Made by a program: the position numbers and the translations under genes
Part shown: positions 33,740-41,267 of the stretch, piece after piece
Numbering within the stretch: the stretch's first letter is position 1
Layout: every line of letters starts with the position of its first letter
Assembly: GCF_040105385.1 (NCBI RefSeq)
Contig: NZ_JBEDNQ010000001.1
Coordinates: forward strand, 124,001-188,000
From: Pseudonocardia nematodicida
GTDB taxonomy: Bacteria > Actinomycetota > Actinomycetes > Mycobacteriales > Pseudonocardiaceae
DNA length: 64,000 nucleotides
Reading direction: 5' to 3'
The notes under the pieces: generated by a model
What the model saw: the letters and a program-made list of their open reading frames with translations, nothing else
What the model was told of the DNA's origin: nothing
Database searches by the model: none

Positions 33740-34417
33740 GTGCCCTACCGACAACCCGTCCCCAGCGGTGCCGAGATTGTCGTCGCCCCCGTGGACCCCA
33801 GACCTGTGGACCTGACTTCGGTCCGGTCCGACCGGGTCCCCATCCCCGACGAACTCGATCCGGCACCCGATGTCGCGTCCGGCACCCGCGGCGCGATGTC
33901 CGGGGTCCCCACGGGTTCGCGCGTGCTGCTCCTCAACGCCAGCTTCGAACCGCTGGCCGTCGTCACCTCGAAGCGCGCGGTCTGCCTGCTGCTCTCCGGC
34001 AAGGCCGAGTGCATCCAGGAAGCGCTCGAAGGCAGTGCCTTCCGTTCCGAGAGCCTCTCGCTCCCCGCCCCGTCCGTGCTGCGTCTCTGTCGCTACGTCC
34101 GGGTCCCCTACCGGCGTGCGGTGCCGATGACCCGGGCCGGCGTGCTGCGCCGGGACGGCCGGCGGTGCGCCTACTGCGCGCGGCGCGCCGACACCATCGA
34201 CCACGTGATCCCGCGTAGCCGCGGCGGCGCGCACAGCTGGGAGAACTGCGTCGCGGCCTGCCGGGCCTGCAACTCCCGCAAGGCCGACCGGCTGATCGAG
34301 GAGCTCGGCTGGACGCTGCGAACCACCCCGGGACCGCCGTCGCGGAACGGCGCGGGGGTCCTGGTACTGGCGGTGGAACCGCTGCCGGCCTGGGAACCCT
34401 GGCTGTCCGCGGCCTGA
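33740..34417 (+). CDS. HNH endonuclease
   Basis: A 225-residue protein. The C-terminal HNH domain is clear: CAYCARRADTIDHVIPRSRGGAHSWENCVAACRACNSRKADR, with both Cys pairs and the catalytic DHVIPRS histidine. The middle (RVLLLNASFEPLAVVTSKRAVCLLLSGKAE) is the conserved part of the actinobacterial HNH group. The usual homologues begin near 33896, but that ATG lacks a ribosome site, while the GTG at 33740 follows CCGGAGG. I prefer 33740, which adds about 50 Pro/Asp-rich residues. The function is unclear; a role in DNA repair or defence is possible. Confidence 0.82.
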   Translation: MPYRQPVPSGAEIVVAPVDPRPVDLTSVRSDRVPIPDELDPAPDVASGTRGAMSGVPTGSRVLLLNASFEPLAVVTSKRAVCLLLSGKAECIQEALEGSAFRSESLSLPAPSVLRLCRYVRVPYRRAVPMTRAGVLRRDGRRCAYCARRADTIDHVIPRSRGGAHSWENCVAACRACNSRKADRLIEELGWTLRTTPGPPSRNGAGVLVLAVEPLPAWEPWLSAA

Positions 34418-34425
34418 GGAGAGGG

Positions 34426-34695
34426 TCAGCGGCGCCGGTCGAACAGGCGCGGCCGGCGCCGGGCCTTCGGCGCGGCCGACGACCGGAACGCGCGGCAGTC
34501 GGCCCCGCACGCGCCGCAGTCGGAGCCGGCACGGTAGTGCTCGTGGGCGTCCCGGTCGTGCCCGCAGGTGCAGACGTCCGCGCCCACCCGGGCCGGGCCG
34601 GCCGGCGGCGGGGCCGCGGGGAGCACGCCGTCCTCGGCGGGGGTACGCGGGGTCGGGATCGAGACGGAGGTGCGGGTCTCCGGGCTGATGCTCAT
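34426..34695 (-). CDS. small Cys/His-rich protein of unknown function
   Basis: An 89-residue protein with AGGAGG directly upstream of the ATG. The middle has a dense metal-binding pattern: CTCGHDRDAHEHYR, then DCGACGADCRAF. The spacing (C-x-C-G-H, H-x-H-Y, C-x-x-C-x-x-x-C) looks like a zinc-binding knuckle found in small actinobacterial proteins. The N-terminus is Pro/Ala-rich and probably disordered, and the C-terminus is very basic. It is divergent from the LCP-family gene. Function unknown. Confidence 0.7.
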   Translation of the reverse strand: MSISPETRTSVSIPTPRTPAEDGVLPAAPPPAGPARVGADVCTCGHDRDAHEHYRAGSDCGACGADCRAFRSSAAPKARRRPRLFDRRR

Positions 34696-34861
34696 GACGG
34701 GTCCTCCTGCGCTCCGCTACGACCGGTCGGTCGCTCTTGCCCGATGTCTCGCCTGCTCCGGTCGGAGTATTAGCGGGACCGCCGTCCGATCCTCACAACT
34801 GATGACGGCGGCGACGCTGCGTAGGAGCAGAGCGCTGACCTGCGACTTTGTGTCACCGTCC

Positions 34862-34891
34862 GGTGGTGCCCCGATCACCCGGGGAACCACC
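34862..34891 (+). promoter_or_regulatory. stem-loop in the leader of the LCP gene
   Basis: GGTGGT (34862-34867) pairs with ACCACC (34886-34891) and CCCCG (34869-34873) with CGGGG (34880-34884), with one G-A mismatch and a six-base loop. It is followed by a second possible hairpin made of CCCGG and CCGGG near 34935-34957. The 280-base gap 34696-34975 thus contains a structured 5' leader for the LCP gene. It could be a regulatory RNA; I cannot match it to a known riboswitch class. No promoter elements are convincing. Confidence 0.4.
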
Positions 34892-34975
34892 CGGTAACGC
34901 CGAACGTCCTCCGTCGAAGAGACATCCGAACCCCGGTGAGTCACCCGAGCCGGGTACGTCCCGCGAAGGAAACCC

Positions 34976-36043
34976 ATGCGTAACGCCGTTCCGCCGACCC
35001 GCGGCGACGACCTCGTTCCCGGCATGCGCGGCGAGCGCCCCCGCCGCCGTGGCCGGCGGGTGTTCGTCACGCTGCTCGCGGTGGTGCTCGTGCTGCTCCT
35101 GCTGGTCGCCGGGGTGATCGCGTACTTCGTGTCGAGCATCGGCAACGACATCAACCGCATCCCGGACGCCTTCCGCGGCCTCGACACCTCGGCCCGCCCT
35201 GCGGACTCCGGCGGTACGACGTTCCTGCTGGTCGGCACCGACTCCCGCTCGACCGAGCCGACCACCGGCGCCGACGCCGACCCGGAGGCCCGAGCAGGCT
35301 CGCAGCGCAGCGACGTGATCATGCTCGGCACCCTCGCCGCGGACGGATCGACCGCCTCGGTCGTCTCGATCCCGCGCGACTCCTGGGTGGACATCCCCGG
35401 CCGCGGCATGAACAAGATCAACGCCGCGTACGCCTACGGTGGCGAGCCGCTGCTGATCGAGACCGTCGAGCAGCTCACCGGCGTGCGCGTCGACCACTTC
35501 GGCGTCATCGACTTCGCCGGGTTCACCTCGCTGGTCGACTCGGTCGGCGGGATCGACGTGAACGTCGCCCGCCCGACGAGCAACGCCGGCGTCGACTTCG
35601 TGGAGGGCGAGAACCACCTCGACGGCGAGCAGGCCCTGGCCTACGTGCGCCAGCGTTACGACCTGCCCGGCGGCGACATCGACCGGGTGGCCCGCCAGCA
35701 GAACGCGATCAAGGCGCTGCTGCAGACGGTGCAGCAGAAGGCGACCACCGACCCGGCCGCGGTCTACGCGTTCGCGACGAGCGTCGGCGACGCGGTGAGC
35801 GTGGACGACTCGCTGTCCAACACCGGGCTGATCCAGCTGGCGTTCGAGGCGCGCGGCCTGCGGTCGTCGGACGTGGCCTACGTGACGGCGCCGGTGGCCG
35901 GGCTGGGCCGGGAGGGCGCGCAGTCGGTCGTCTACCTCGATCAGGCCCGTGGACAGGAGCTCTGGAACGCGGTGCGTGACGGCTCCGTGGCCCGGTTCGC
36001 CGAGCAGAACCCCCAGCTGGCGTTGAGTGCCACGCCGTCCTGA
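34976..36043 (+). CDS. LytR-CpsA-Psr (LCP) family cell-wall ligase
   Basis: A 355-residue membrane-anchored protein. One transmembrane segment (residues about 24-45) follows a basic cytoplasmic tail, and the extracellular LCP domain starts with FLLVGTDSR; catalytic and phosphate-binding residues are in QRSDVIMLGTL, VVSIPRDSWVDIPG and KINAAYAYGG, and AYVRQRYDLPGGDIDR closes the domain. LCP enzymes attach glycopolymers (arabinogalactan, teichoic acids) to peptidoglycan. The ATG follows GAAGGA. It lies next to deoxysugar-type genes, consistent with a cell-envelope glycan locus. Confidence 0.93.
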   Translation: MRNAVPPTRGDDLVPGMRGERPRRRGRRVFVTLLAVVLVLLLLVAGVIAYFVSSIGNDINRIPDAFRGLDTSARPADSGGTTFLLVGTDSRSTEPTTGADADPEARAGSQRSDVIMLGTLAADGSTASVVSIPRDSWVDIPGRGMNKINAAYAYGGEPLLIETVEQLTGVRVDHFGVIDFAGFTSLVDSVGGIDVNVARPTSNAGVDFVEGENHLDGEQALAYVRQRYDLPGGDIDRVARQQNAIKALLQTVQQKATTDPAAVYAFATSVGDAVSVDDSLSNTGLIQLAFEARGLRSSDVAYVTAPVAGLGREGAQSVVYLDQARGQELWNAVRDGSVARFAEQNPQLALSATPS

Positions 36044-36137
36044 ACGCCCCGCGTAACGGGGATCGCGACTCGCGCGAGATCAGGGTCATCCGGGCGATCC
36101 GCCCGAATGCGTCCGGGTGTGGCGAAGGGAGCCGGTG

Positions 36138-36743
36138 GTGGAGGTCGAGAGCACGGCGCTCGAGGGGGTGCTGCTGTTCCGGCCCCGTCCGTTCCGTGAC
36201 GGGCGCGGCTTCTTCAGCCGGACCTGGGACTCCGCGGTCGGCGAGGAGTGGGGCGTCCGGCGCGGCGACCACGTCCAGGACAGCCAGTCCCGCTCGGCGC
36301 ACGGGGTGCTGCGCGGCCTGCACGGCCGCGGCGCCGGCGGCGAGGCCAAGATCATCCGGGTGGCGCACGGCGCGGCGCAGTTCGTCGTCGTCGACGGCCG
36401 GCTGGAGTCGCCGACGCTGGGCCGGCACGTCACGGTCCGGCTCGACGACGTCGACCTGGTCTCGATCCGCGTCCCGCGCCGGATGCTCACCGGGTTCTAC
36501 GTCGTCGGCGAGGTCGCCGACGTCTGCTACGCGATGGACCGGGTGCACGACGGCGACCACGCGGTCGCGGTGCACCATGCGGACCCGGACCTGGCGATCG
36601 ACTGGCCGGGTGAGCCGGGGACGCTGAGCGAGCGGGACCGCGTCGCCGGGACCTGGCAGGACTACCTCCGCTCCACCGCGGGCGCGCCGGACACCGAGCC
36701 GGTGGGTGCATCGGACAGTGTCCTGAACGGGCGTGCCCGGTGA
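36138..36743 (+). CDS. dTDP-4-dehydrorhamnose 3,5-epimerase-like protein
   Basis: A 201-residue RmlC-fold protein. GVLLFRPRPFRDGRGFFSR and SAHGVLRGLHG carry the substrate Arg/His of the family, and VRVAHG-like IIRVAHGAAQFVVVDGRLESPTLG follows. The later AHG motif near the catalytic Tyr/Asp reads LTGFYVV, so it may be a 3- or 5-epimerase or a ketoisomerase with altered scope. The start is uncertain: GTG at 36138 has GAAGGGAG six bases upstream; 36135 and 36117 are alternatives. Its stop overlaps the methyltransferase start. Confidence 0.75.
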   Translation: MEVESTALEGVLLFRPRPFRDGRGFFSRTWDSAVGEEWGVRRGDHVQDSQSRSAHGVLRGLHGRGAGGEAKIIRVAHGAAQFVVVDGRLESPTLGRHVTVRLDDVDLVSIRVPRRMLTGFYVVGEVADVCYAMDRVHDGDHAVAVHHADPDLAIDWPGEPGTLSERDRVAGTWQDYLRSTAGAPDTEPVGASDSVLNGRAR

Positions 36744-37843
36744 GCGCCCTGGCGTGCCGGTTCTGCGGCGGCGGCGGCGAGGTCGTGCTCGACCTCGGCG
36801 TCCAGCCCGGCTGCAAGACCTTTCCCGAGCAGGCCGACCCGGGCCCGGACCCGGTGCACGACCTGCGGATGTGGCTGTGCGACGGCTGCGGCCTGGCCCA
36901 GCTGGCCTCCGACCCGGGCGGGCGCGAGGAGGTCGTCGGTCTGGAGCCGGCGGCACTGGTCGAGCAGGGCCGCCTCGCGGTGGCCGAGCTCGCCGCCGCC
37001 GGGATCGTCGGGCCGGGGCGCACCTTCGTCGAGTACGGCAGCCCGCACGGCGGCAGCTGGGTCGGCGGACTCGCGTCGACCGGCGCGACCCAGGCCGGGC
37101 CGGGTGAGGCGGCGGACGTCGTCGTCGACAACCTCGGGATGATGCACGACGCCGACCAGGCCGCGGCGCTGCGCGAGCGGATCGCCCGGGTCCGTCCCGG
37201 TGGCTCGCTGGTGTTCGGGTTCCACTCGCTGGCGGCCATCGTGGACGGCCGGCAGTGGAACGACCTGCGGCACGGCCACTTCGCCTACTACTCGACGCCC
37301 GCGCTCACCGGCATGCTGGAGTCGCTCGGCTTCACCGCGACGACGGCGTGGTGGTTCCCGCTCTACGGCGGCACGGTGCTGCTCGTGGCCCGCGCCGACG
37401 GCGTCCCCGATGACACGGTGCGCGAGCTCGTCGAGGCCGAGGACAAGGCCGGCGTGCGCGACCCGGAAGCCGTCCGGGTGCTCCAGCGGGCCGCCGACGA
37501 GGTGACCTCCGGGGTGCGCGGCTTCCTGGAGACCGAGCGGGCCGCCGGACGCACGGTGTGGGGCTACAGCGCCGCGTCCCGGGCCGTCGCGCTGCTGTCG
37601 CGCGCCGGGATCGGGCCGGAGCTGCTGCCGGCGATCGCCGACGGCTCGCCGGCGAAGCAGGGCCGCCGCACCCCGGGCACCGCGATCCCGATCGCGGCCC
37701 CGGCCGGTCTCGTCGCGGCGGCGCCGGAGTCGGTGCTGTTGTTCGTCGACGACCTCCTGCCGGAGGTACGTCGTGCGCTGCCGGAGGTCGAGGCCGCCGG
37801 CGGTACCTGGCGTCTGCCCGACTCCGTCGCGGCACGCGCCTGA
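36740..37843 (+). CDS. C-methyltransferase-like protein with shortened SAM domain
   Basis: A 367-residue relative of the sugar C-methyltransferases (TylC3 type). The N-terminal zinc part (CRFCGGGG...CDGCG) and the C-terminal part (GYSAASRAVALLSRAG...DGSPAKQGRRTPG) are recognisable, as is DLRHGHFAYYS. The SAM-binding motif, however, reads VEYGSPHGGSWVGG instead of the canonical EIxSNDGYLL, and about 60 residues in that region are missing compared with the neighbour at 37910-39187. It may be catalytically impaired or act as a partner. The GTG start overlaps the epimerase gene by four bases. Confidence 0.75.
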   Translation: MSALACRFCGGGGEVVLDLGVQPGCKTFPEQADPGPDPVHDLRMWLCDGCGLAQLASDPGGREEVVGLEPAALVEQGRLAVAELAAAGIVGPGRTFVEYGSPHGGSWVGGLASTGATQAGPGEAADVVVDNLGMMHDADQAAALRERIARVRPGGSLVFGFHSLAAIVDGRQWNDLRHGHFAYYSTPALTGMLESLGFTATTAWWFPLYGGTVLLVARADGVPDDTVRELVEAEDKAGVRDPEAVRVLQRAADEVTSGVRGFLETERAAGRTVWGYSAASRAVALLSRAGIGPELLPAIADGSPAKQGRRTPGTAIPIAAPAGLVAAAPESVLLFVDDLLPEVRRALPEVEAAGGTWRLPDSVAARA

Positions 37844-37909
37844 TGCAACACCATCACGATCGAGTACCTCGAAGCACGTTCTGCCTGGTCACGAGAATGC
37901 GGGGGAATC

Positions 37910-39187
37910 ATGACTATGACGACCGACACCGAGCTGCGGTTGCTGCCCTCGGCGGTCCCGGTCACCAACTGCCGATCATGCGGTGATCACCGGCTGCAGG
38001 AGTTCCTGTCGCTGGGCTCGACGCCGATCGCGAACGCGCTGCTGGCGCCGGCGGACTCGATCGAGCCCGACCCGTCGTACCCGCTCGTGGTCGGGGTGTG
38101 CGAGACGTGCGCCCTGGTCCAGGTCATGCACGAGCTCCCCGCCGAGGTGATCTTCGGTGCGGAGTACCCGTACTTCTCCTCGTTCTCCGACCAGCTCGTG
38201 CGGCACTCCCGCGCGCACGTCGAGGAGCTGGTCGCCACCCGCAGGCTGGGGCCGGACTCGCTGGTCGTCGAGATCGCCAGCAACGACGGTTACCTGCTGC
38301 GCGAGTTCGCCCCGCACGGTGTCCCGGTGCTCGGCGTGGAGCCGACCCCGGGGCCGGCCGCGGCCGCGCGGGAGTCCGGTGTGGACACCATCGAGGAGTT
38401 CTTCGGGATCGGCCTCGGCAGGCGGCTGCGCGCCGAGCGCGGCGCCGCGGACGTGGTGCTGGCCAAGAACGTGATGGCGCACGTGCCCGACCTGAACGGG
38501 TTCGTGGCCGGGATGGCGGCGCTGGTCGCCGAGGACGGCATCGTCCAGGTCGAGAACCCCGGGCTCCCGGCGCTGCTGGACCACGCCGAGTTCGACACGG
38601 TCTACCACGAGCACTTCTGCTACTTCTCGACGATCGCGGTGCAGCGGCTGTTCGCCCGGCACGGCCTGGTGCTGCTCGACGTCGAGCAGTTCCCCGGTCT
38701 GCACGGGGGCACCCTGCGCTGGACCGCGGGGACGCGGGGTATGCCGTCGAAGCGCGCCCGTGCGCAGCTCGACGCCGAGCGGGCCGCCGGGCTGGACGGC
38801 ACCGCCGTCTACACCGGCTTCGGCCTGCGGGTCATCCAGCTGCAGCACGAGCTGCGGTCGCTGCTGCGCCGGCTGCGCGCCGAGGGGGCGACGATCGCCG
38901 CGTACGGCGCGGCCGCGAAGGGCGCCACCCTGCTGAACTCGAGCGGGATCGGCGCGAACCTGATCGACTTCGTGGTCGACCGGAACCCGCACAAGCAGGG
39001 GCGGCTGATGCCCGGCGCCCGGCTGCCGATCCTGGACCCGTCGGCGCTCCTCGAGCGCCGGCCGGACTACGTCGTGCTGCTGGCCTGGAACGTGGCCGAG
39101 GAGGTCGTGGCGCAGCAGCGGGCCTACACCGACGCCGGCGGCCGGTTCATCGTGCCGGTGCCGAAGCCTCGGATCCTCGGCTCGTGA
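37910..39187 (+). CDS. SAM-dependent sugar C-methyltransferase (TylC3/NovU-type)
   Basis: A 425-residue protein with all parts of the family: N-terminal zinc-binding CRSCGDH...CETCALVQ, SAM motif LVVEIASNDGYLLREF, catalytic YHEHFCYFS region and the C-terminal domain with AAYGAAAKGATLLNSSGIG and DRNPHKQGRLMPG. These enzymes add a methyl group at C-3 of a nucleotide-linked deoxysugar. It lies 66 bases after the related gene. The stop codon is inside a 20-base-pair hairpin that ends the unit. Confidence 0.88.
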   Translation: MTMTTDTELRLLPSAVPVTNCRSCGDHRLQEFLSLGSTPIANALLAPADSIEPDPSYPLVVGVCETCALVQVMHELPAEVIFGAEYPYFSSFSDQLVRHSRAHVEELVATRRLGPDSLVVEIASNDGYLLREFAPHGVPVLGVEPTPGPAAAARESGVDTIEEFFGIGLGRRLRAERGAADVVLAKNVMAHVPDLNGFVAGMAALVAEDGIVQVENPGLPALLDHAEFDTVYHEHFCYFSTIAVQRLFARHGLVLLDVEQFPGLHGGTLRWTAGTRGMPSKRARAQLDAERAAGLDGTAVYTGFGLRVIQLQHELRSLLRRLRAEGATIAAYGAAAKGATLLNSSGIGANLIDFVVDRNPHKQGRLMPGARLPILDPSALLERRPDYVVLLAWNVAEEVVAQQRAYTDAGGRFIVPVPKPRILGS

Positions 39188-39226
39188 GTGGTTGTCGCGG
39201 TCCCGGCCGCGACAACCACTCACGAG
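39181..39226. terminator. strong bidirectional hairpin
   Basis: CTCGTGAGTGGTTGTCGCGG (39181-39200) is exactly complementary to 39207-39226, with a six-base loop. It contains the stop codon of the C-methyltransferase gene and lies 16 bases from the end of the convergent DUF418 gene. A perfect 20-bp stem between convergent genes is best read as a shared terminator, although no T-run follows. Confidence 0.8.
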
Positions 39227-39241
39227 TGCCGCAGGAGCCGG

Positions 39242-40495
39242 TCAGGCCGTCGCGACGGGGGTCGGACGGCCCTCGGTGAACCGGCGCAGCAGCGTCTCGG
39301 CCGGACCGGGGACACCGCGCCGTTCGAGGACGACGGCGTAGCCGACGGTGAGCAGCCAGACCCCGACCGCGAACGCGGCCATCCCGGCACTGCCCAGGTG
39401 CGCCCCCCACCCCAGACCCCAGGCGGCCAGCAGGGGAGCGCACAGCACGGACTGGGCGAGGTAGCAGGTCATGGACCGCTTCCCGACGGCGACGACCGAG
39501 GACCCGACCGGGCCGAGGGTGCGCCCGGAGAGCCGGCCGCCGACGAGCCCGAAGACGGCGACGTAGCCGAGACCGCAGGCGAGCCCGGTGAGCATGTGCG
39601 GGACGGCGAACGACGCCAGCACCGGCTCCAGCCCGCCGAGCAGGCCGACGTGGGTCAGCGTGTGCGGCAGTGCGCCGAGCCAGCCGATCGCGATCCCGCC
39701 CACCGCGGTCGTCCACAGCAGCCGCCGGTGCTCCCACGGCCGCTCCAGGATCCGGCGCCGGGCGGCCCAGATCCCGAGCAGGATCGAGATCGGCACGACC
39801 ATCCCGACCAGGCCCTGGACCACCAGCGACTGGATCGGCCACATCGTCATCCGGGCCGCGGCGGCGCCCAGCACGCTGTCGGTGGCCACGCTCGCGGTCG
39901 CCAGCGCGAAGAGCTGCGACCCCACGTCGCTCGGGGTCTGCTCACCGGCCAGGACCGCGAGCGCCTCCAGGGCGGTCAGGGCCGCCAGGGCGGTGAGCAG
40001 GCCGGTTCCGATGCCCGCCCACACCAGCAGGGTCCGGTCGGACCGGCGCAGGAACAGCCAGACGAGCAGCAGCCCGGTCAGGCCGTAGGCGCCCAGGACG
40101 TCGCCGCCCCACAGCAGGAGCGCGTGCACCGCGCCGAAGCCGAGCAGCAGCAGGTTGCGCCGCTGCACCTGGCGTCGGGCGGCGGGTTCGTCGAGCCCGC
40201 GGCCCTGGCGGCTGCGGTAGATCAGCACGAGCCCGTAGCCGAACAGGAACGCGAACATCGGGTAGACCCGCAGGTCCACCGTGGTCAGCAGCAGTGCCTG
40301 CACGATCCGGTCGGCGAGCGACCCGTCGAGCGGCTGGGCGCCGGCCGGGGAGCTCGGGCGGCCGTAGAGGTAGAACGTGCTGTTGGCCAGCACGATCAGC
40401 AGCAGCATGATTCCCCGTGCCAGGTCCGGACCGGGGATCCGGGTGGATGCCCCTCCCGGGCCGGACGGCGACGGGCTCTTCTCGTGCACGGTCAT
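39242..40495 (-). CDS. DUF418/YeiB-family membrane protein
   Basis: A 417-residue integral membrane protein with about ten hydrophobic segments. It shows the DUF418 (YeiB) pattern: PGPDLARGIMLLLIVLANSTFY at the first helix, YPMFAFLFGYGLVLI in the first third and GKRSMTCYLAQSVLCAPLLAAWGLG near the C-terminus. YeiB-type proteins are predicted transporters or acyltransferase-like proteins; the role is not established. The ATG overlaps the TetR gene's stop (ATGA), so its expression is probably controlled by that regulator. Confidence 0.88.
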   Translation of the reverse strand: MTVHEKSPSPSGPGGASTRIPGPDLARGIMLLLIVLANSTFYLYGRPSSPAGAQPLDGSLADRIVQALLLTTVDLRVYPMFAFLFGYGLVLIYRSRQGRGLDEPAARRQVQRRNLLLLGFGAVHALLLWGGDVLGAYGLTGLLLVWLFLRRSDRTLLVWAGIGTGLLTALAALTALEALAVLAGEQTPSDVGSQLFALATASVATDSVLGAAAARMTMWPIQSLVVQGLVGMVVPISILLGIWAARRRILERPWEHRRLLWTTAVGGIAIGWLGALPHTLTHVGLLGGLEPVLASFAVPHMLTGLACGLGYVAVFGLVGGRLSGRTLGPVGSSVVAVGKRSMTCYLAQSVLCAPLLAAWGLGWGAHLGSAGMAAFAVGVWLLTVGYAVVLERRGVPGPAETLLRRFTEGRPTPVATA

Positions 40496-41130
40496 GCCTC
40501 CCCCTCGGCTCGGCGTGCGATGGCGCGCTCGAACAGCTCGGCCAGCTGCTCGGCGTGCGCGGTGATGTCGTGGTCGGGGTGCGTGTCGGCGTAGGCGACC
40601 ATCGCGTCGATCGCGGCCTGGACGGTCACCGCCATCACCCGCGCGTCGAAGTCGCGGAGCTCCCCGGACTCCTGGCCGGCGCGGAAGGTCTCCTCGAGGC
40701 GCTGGTAGTACGGCTCGTTGAACGAGTCGCCGTAGCGCGGCGTGCCGTCGGCGTCGCGCAGGTTGGTCAGCACCTCGGTCAGGGCGACCATCTCCGCGCG
40801 GTGCGCGCGCAGGTACTCCGCGATCGAGCAGAAGCGGGCCCGCAGCCGGCCCACCACGGTGGTCTGCGCGTCCAGGTGCGGGACGACGAACTCGGTGATC
40901 CGCCCGTAGATCTGGGAGACCAGCAGGTCGAACAGCTCTTCCTTGCCGGTGAAGTGATACGAGATCACGCCCTTGCTGATGCCGGCGCGTTCGGCGATGC
41001 GGGCCAGTGAGGCCTGGGCCCAGCCGAGCTCGGCGACGACCTCCACCGCGCAGTCGACGATCTGGGTCCGCCGGGCCTGCTCGATCACCGACGGCAGCTT
41101 CTGGCCACTCGTACTGTTTTTCGTACGCAC
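40492..41130 (-). CDS. TetR-family transcriptional regulator
   Basis: A 212-residue repressor. The N-terminal helix-turn-helix is IVDCAVEVVAELGWAQASLARIAERAGISKGVISYHFTGKEELF. The rest is a helical ligand-binding domain. The GTG at 41130 gives the longest form; a GTG at 41088 would leave the two-block palindrome 41101-41136 just upstream of the start, which would suit autoregulation. The DUF418 gene is its likely target. Confidence 0.9.
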   Translation of the reverse strand: MRTKNSTSGQKLPSVIEQARRTQIVDCAVEVVAELGWAQASLARIAERAGISKGVISYHFTGKEELFDLLVSQIYGRITEFVVPHLDAQTTVVGRLRARFCSIAEYLRAHRAEMVALTEVLTNLRDADGTPRYGDSFNEPYYQRLEETFRAGQESGELRDFDARVMAVTVQAAIDAMVAYADTHPDHDITAHAEQLAELFERAIARRAEGEA

Positions 41131-41136
41131 GGCCAG
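41101..41136. promoter_or_regulatory. two-block palindrome at the TetR gene start
   Basis: CTGGCC (41101-41106) and CGTAC (41110-41114) are mirrored by GTACG (41123-41127) and GGCCAG (41131-41136), with equal 3-base gaps on either side and an 8-base T-rich centre. It spans the annotated GTG of the TetR gene. The symmetry suggests an operator for the encoded repressor, and the position questions the start choice. Confidence 0.55.
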
Positions 41137-41209
41137 AAATTAGCACGATCGGCCAAGGCTGCCCAGTCGCGCCGGTCCGAGGACGCGGACGGCCCCGGTG
41201 CAACAGAAA

Positions 41210-41246
41210 GCGGGCCCGTCCACCCGGTGAAGGTGGACGGGCCCGC
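41210..41246 (-). terminator. intrinsic terminator of the cytidylyltransferase gene
   Basis: GCGGGCCCGTCCACC (41210-41224) pairs with 41232-41246 through a seven-base loop, giving a perfect 15-bp stem. Read on the leftward strand, it is followed by CTTTCTGTTG, a modest T-rich run. It lies 21 bases past the stop of the rfbF-like gene. Confidence 0.8.
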
Positions 41247-41267
41247 CGGCGTCAGCTGGGGTGGGCG

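Noticed and set aside
33896..34417. The shorter HNH nuclease start at the ATG at 33896
   Set aside because: It has no ribosome site, whereas the GTG at 33740 follows CCGGAGG at good spacing. It stays possible because homologues often begin near there.
34696..34975. A ydaO-type (c-di-AMP) riboswitch before the LCP gene
   Set aside because: GC-rich hairpins and short GGTAAC/GAGCCGGG-like pieces are present, but I could not place the conserved core in order.
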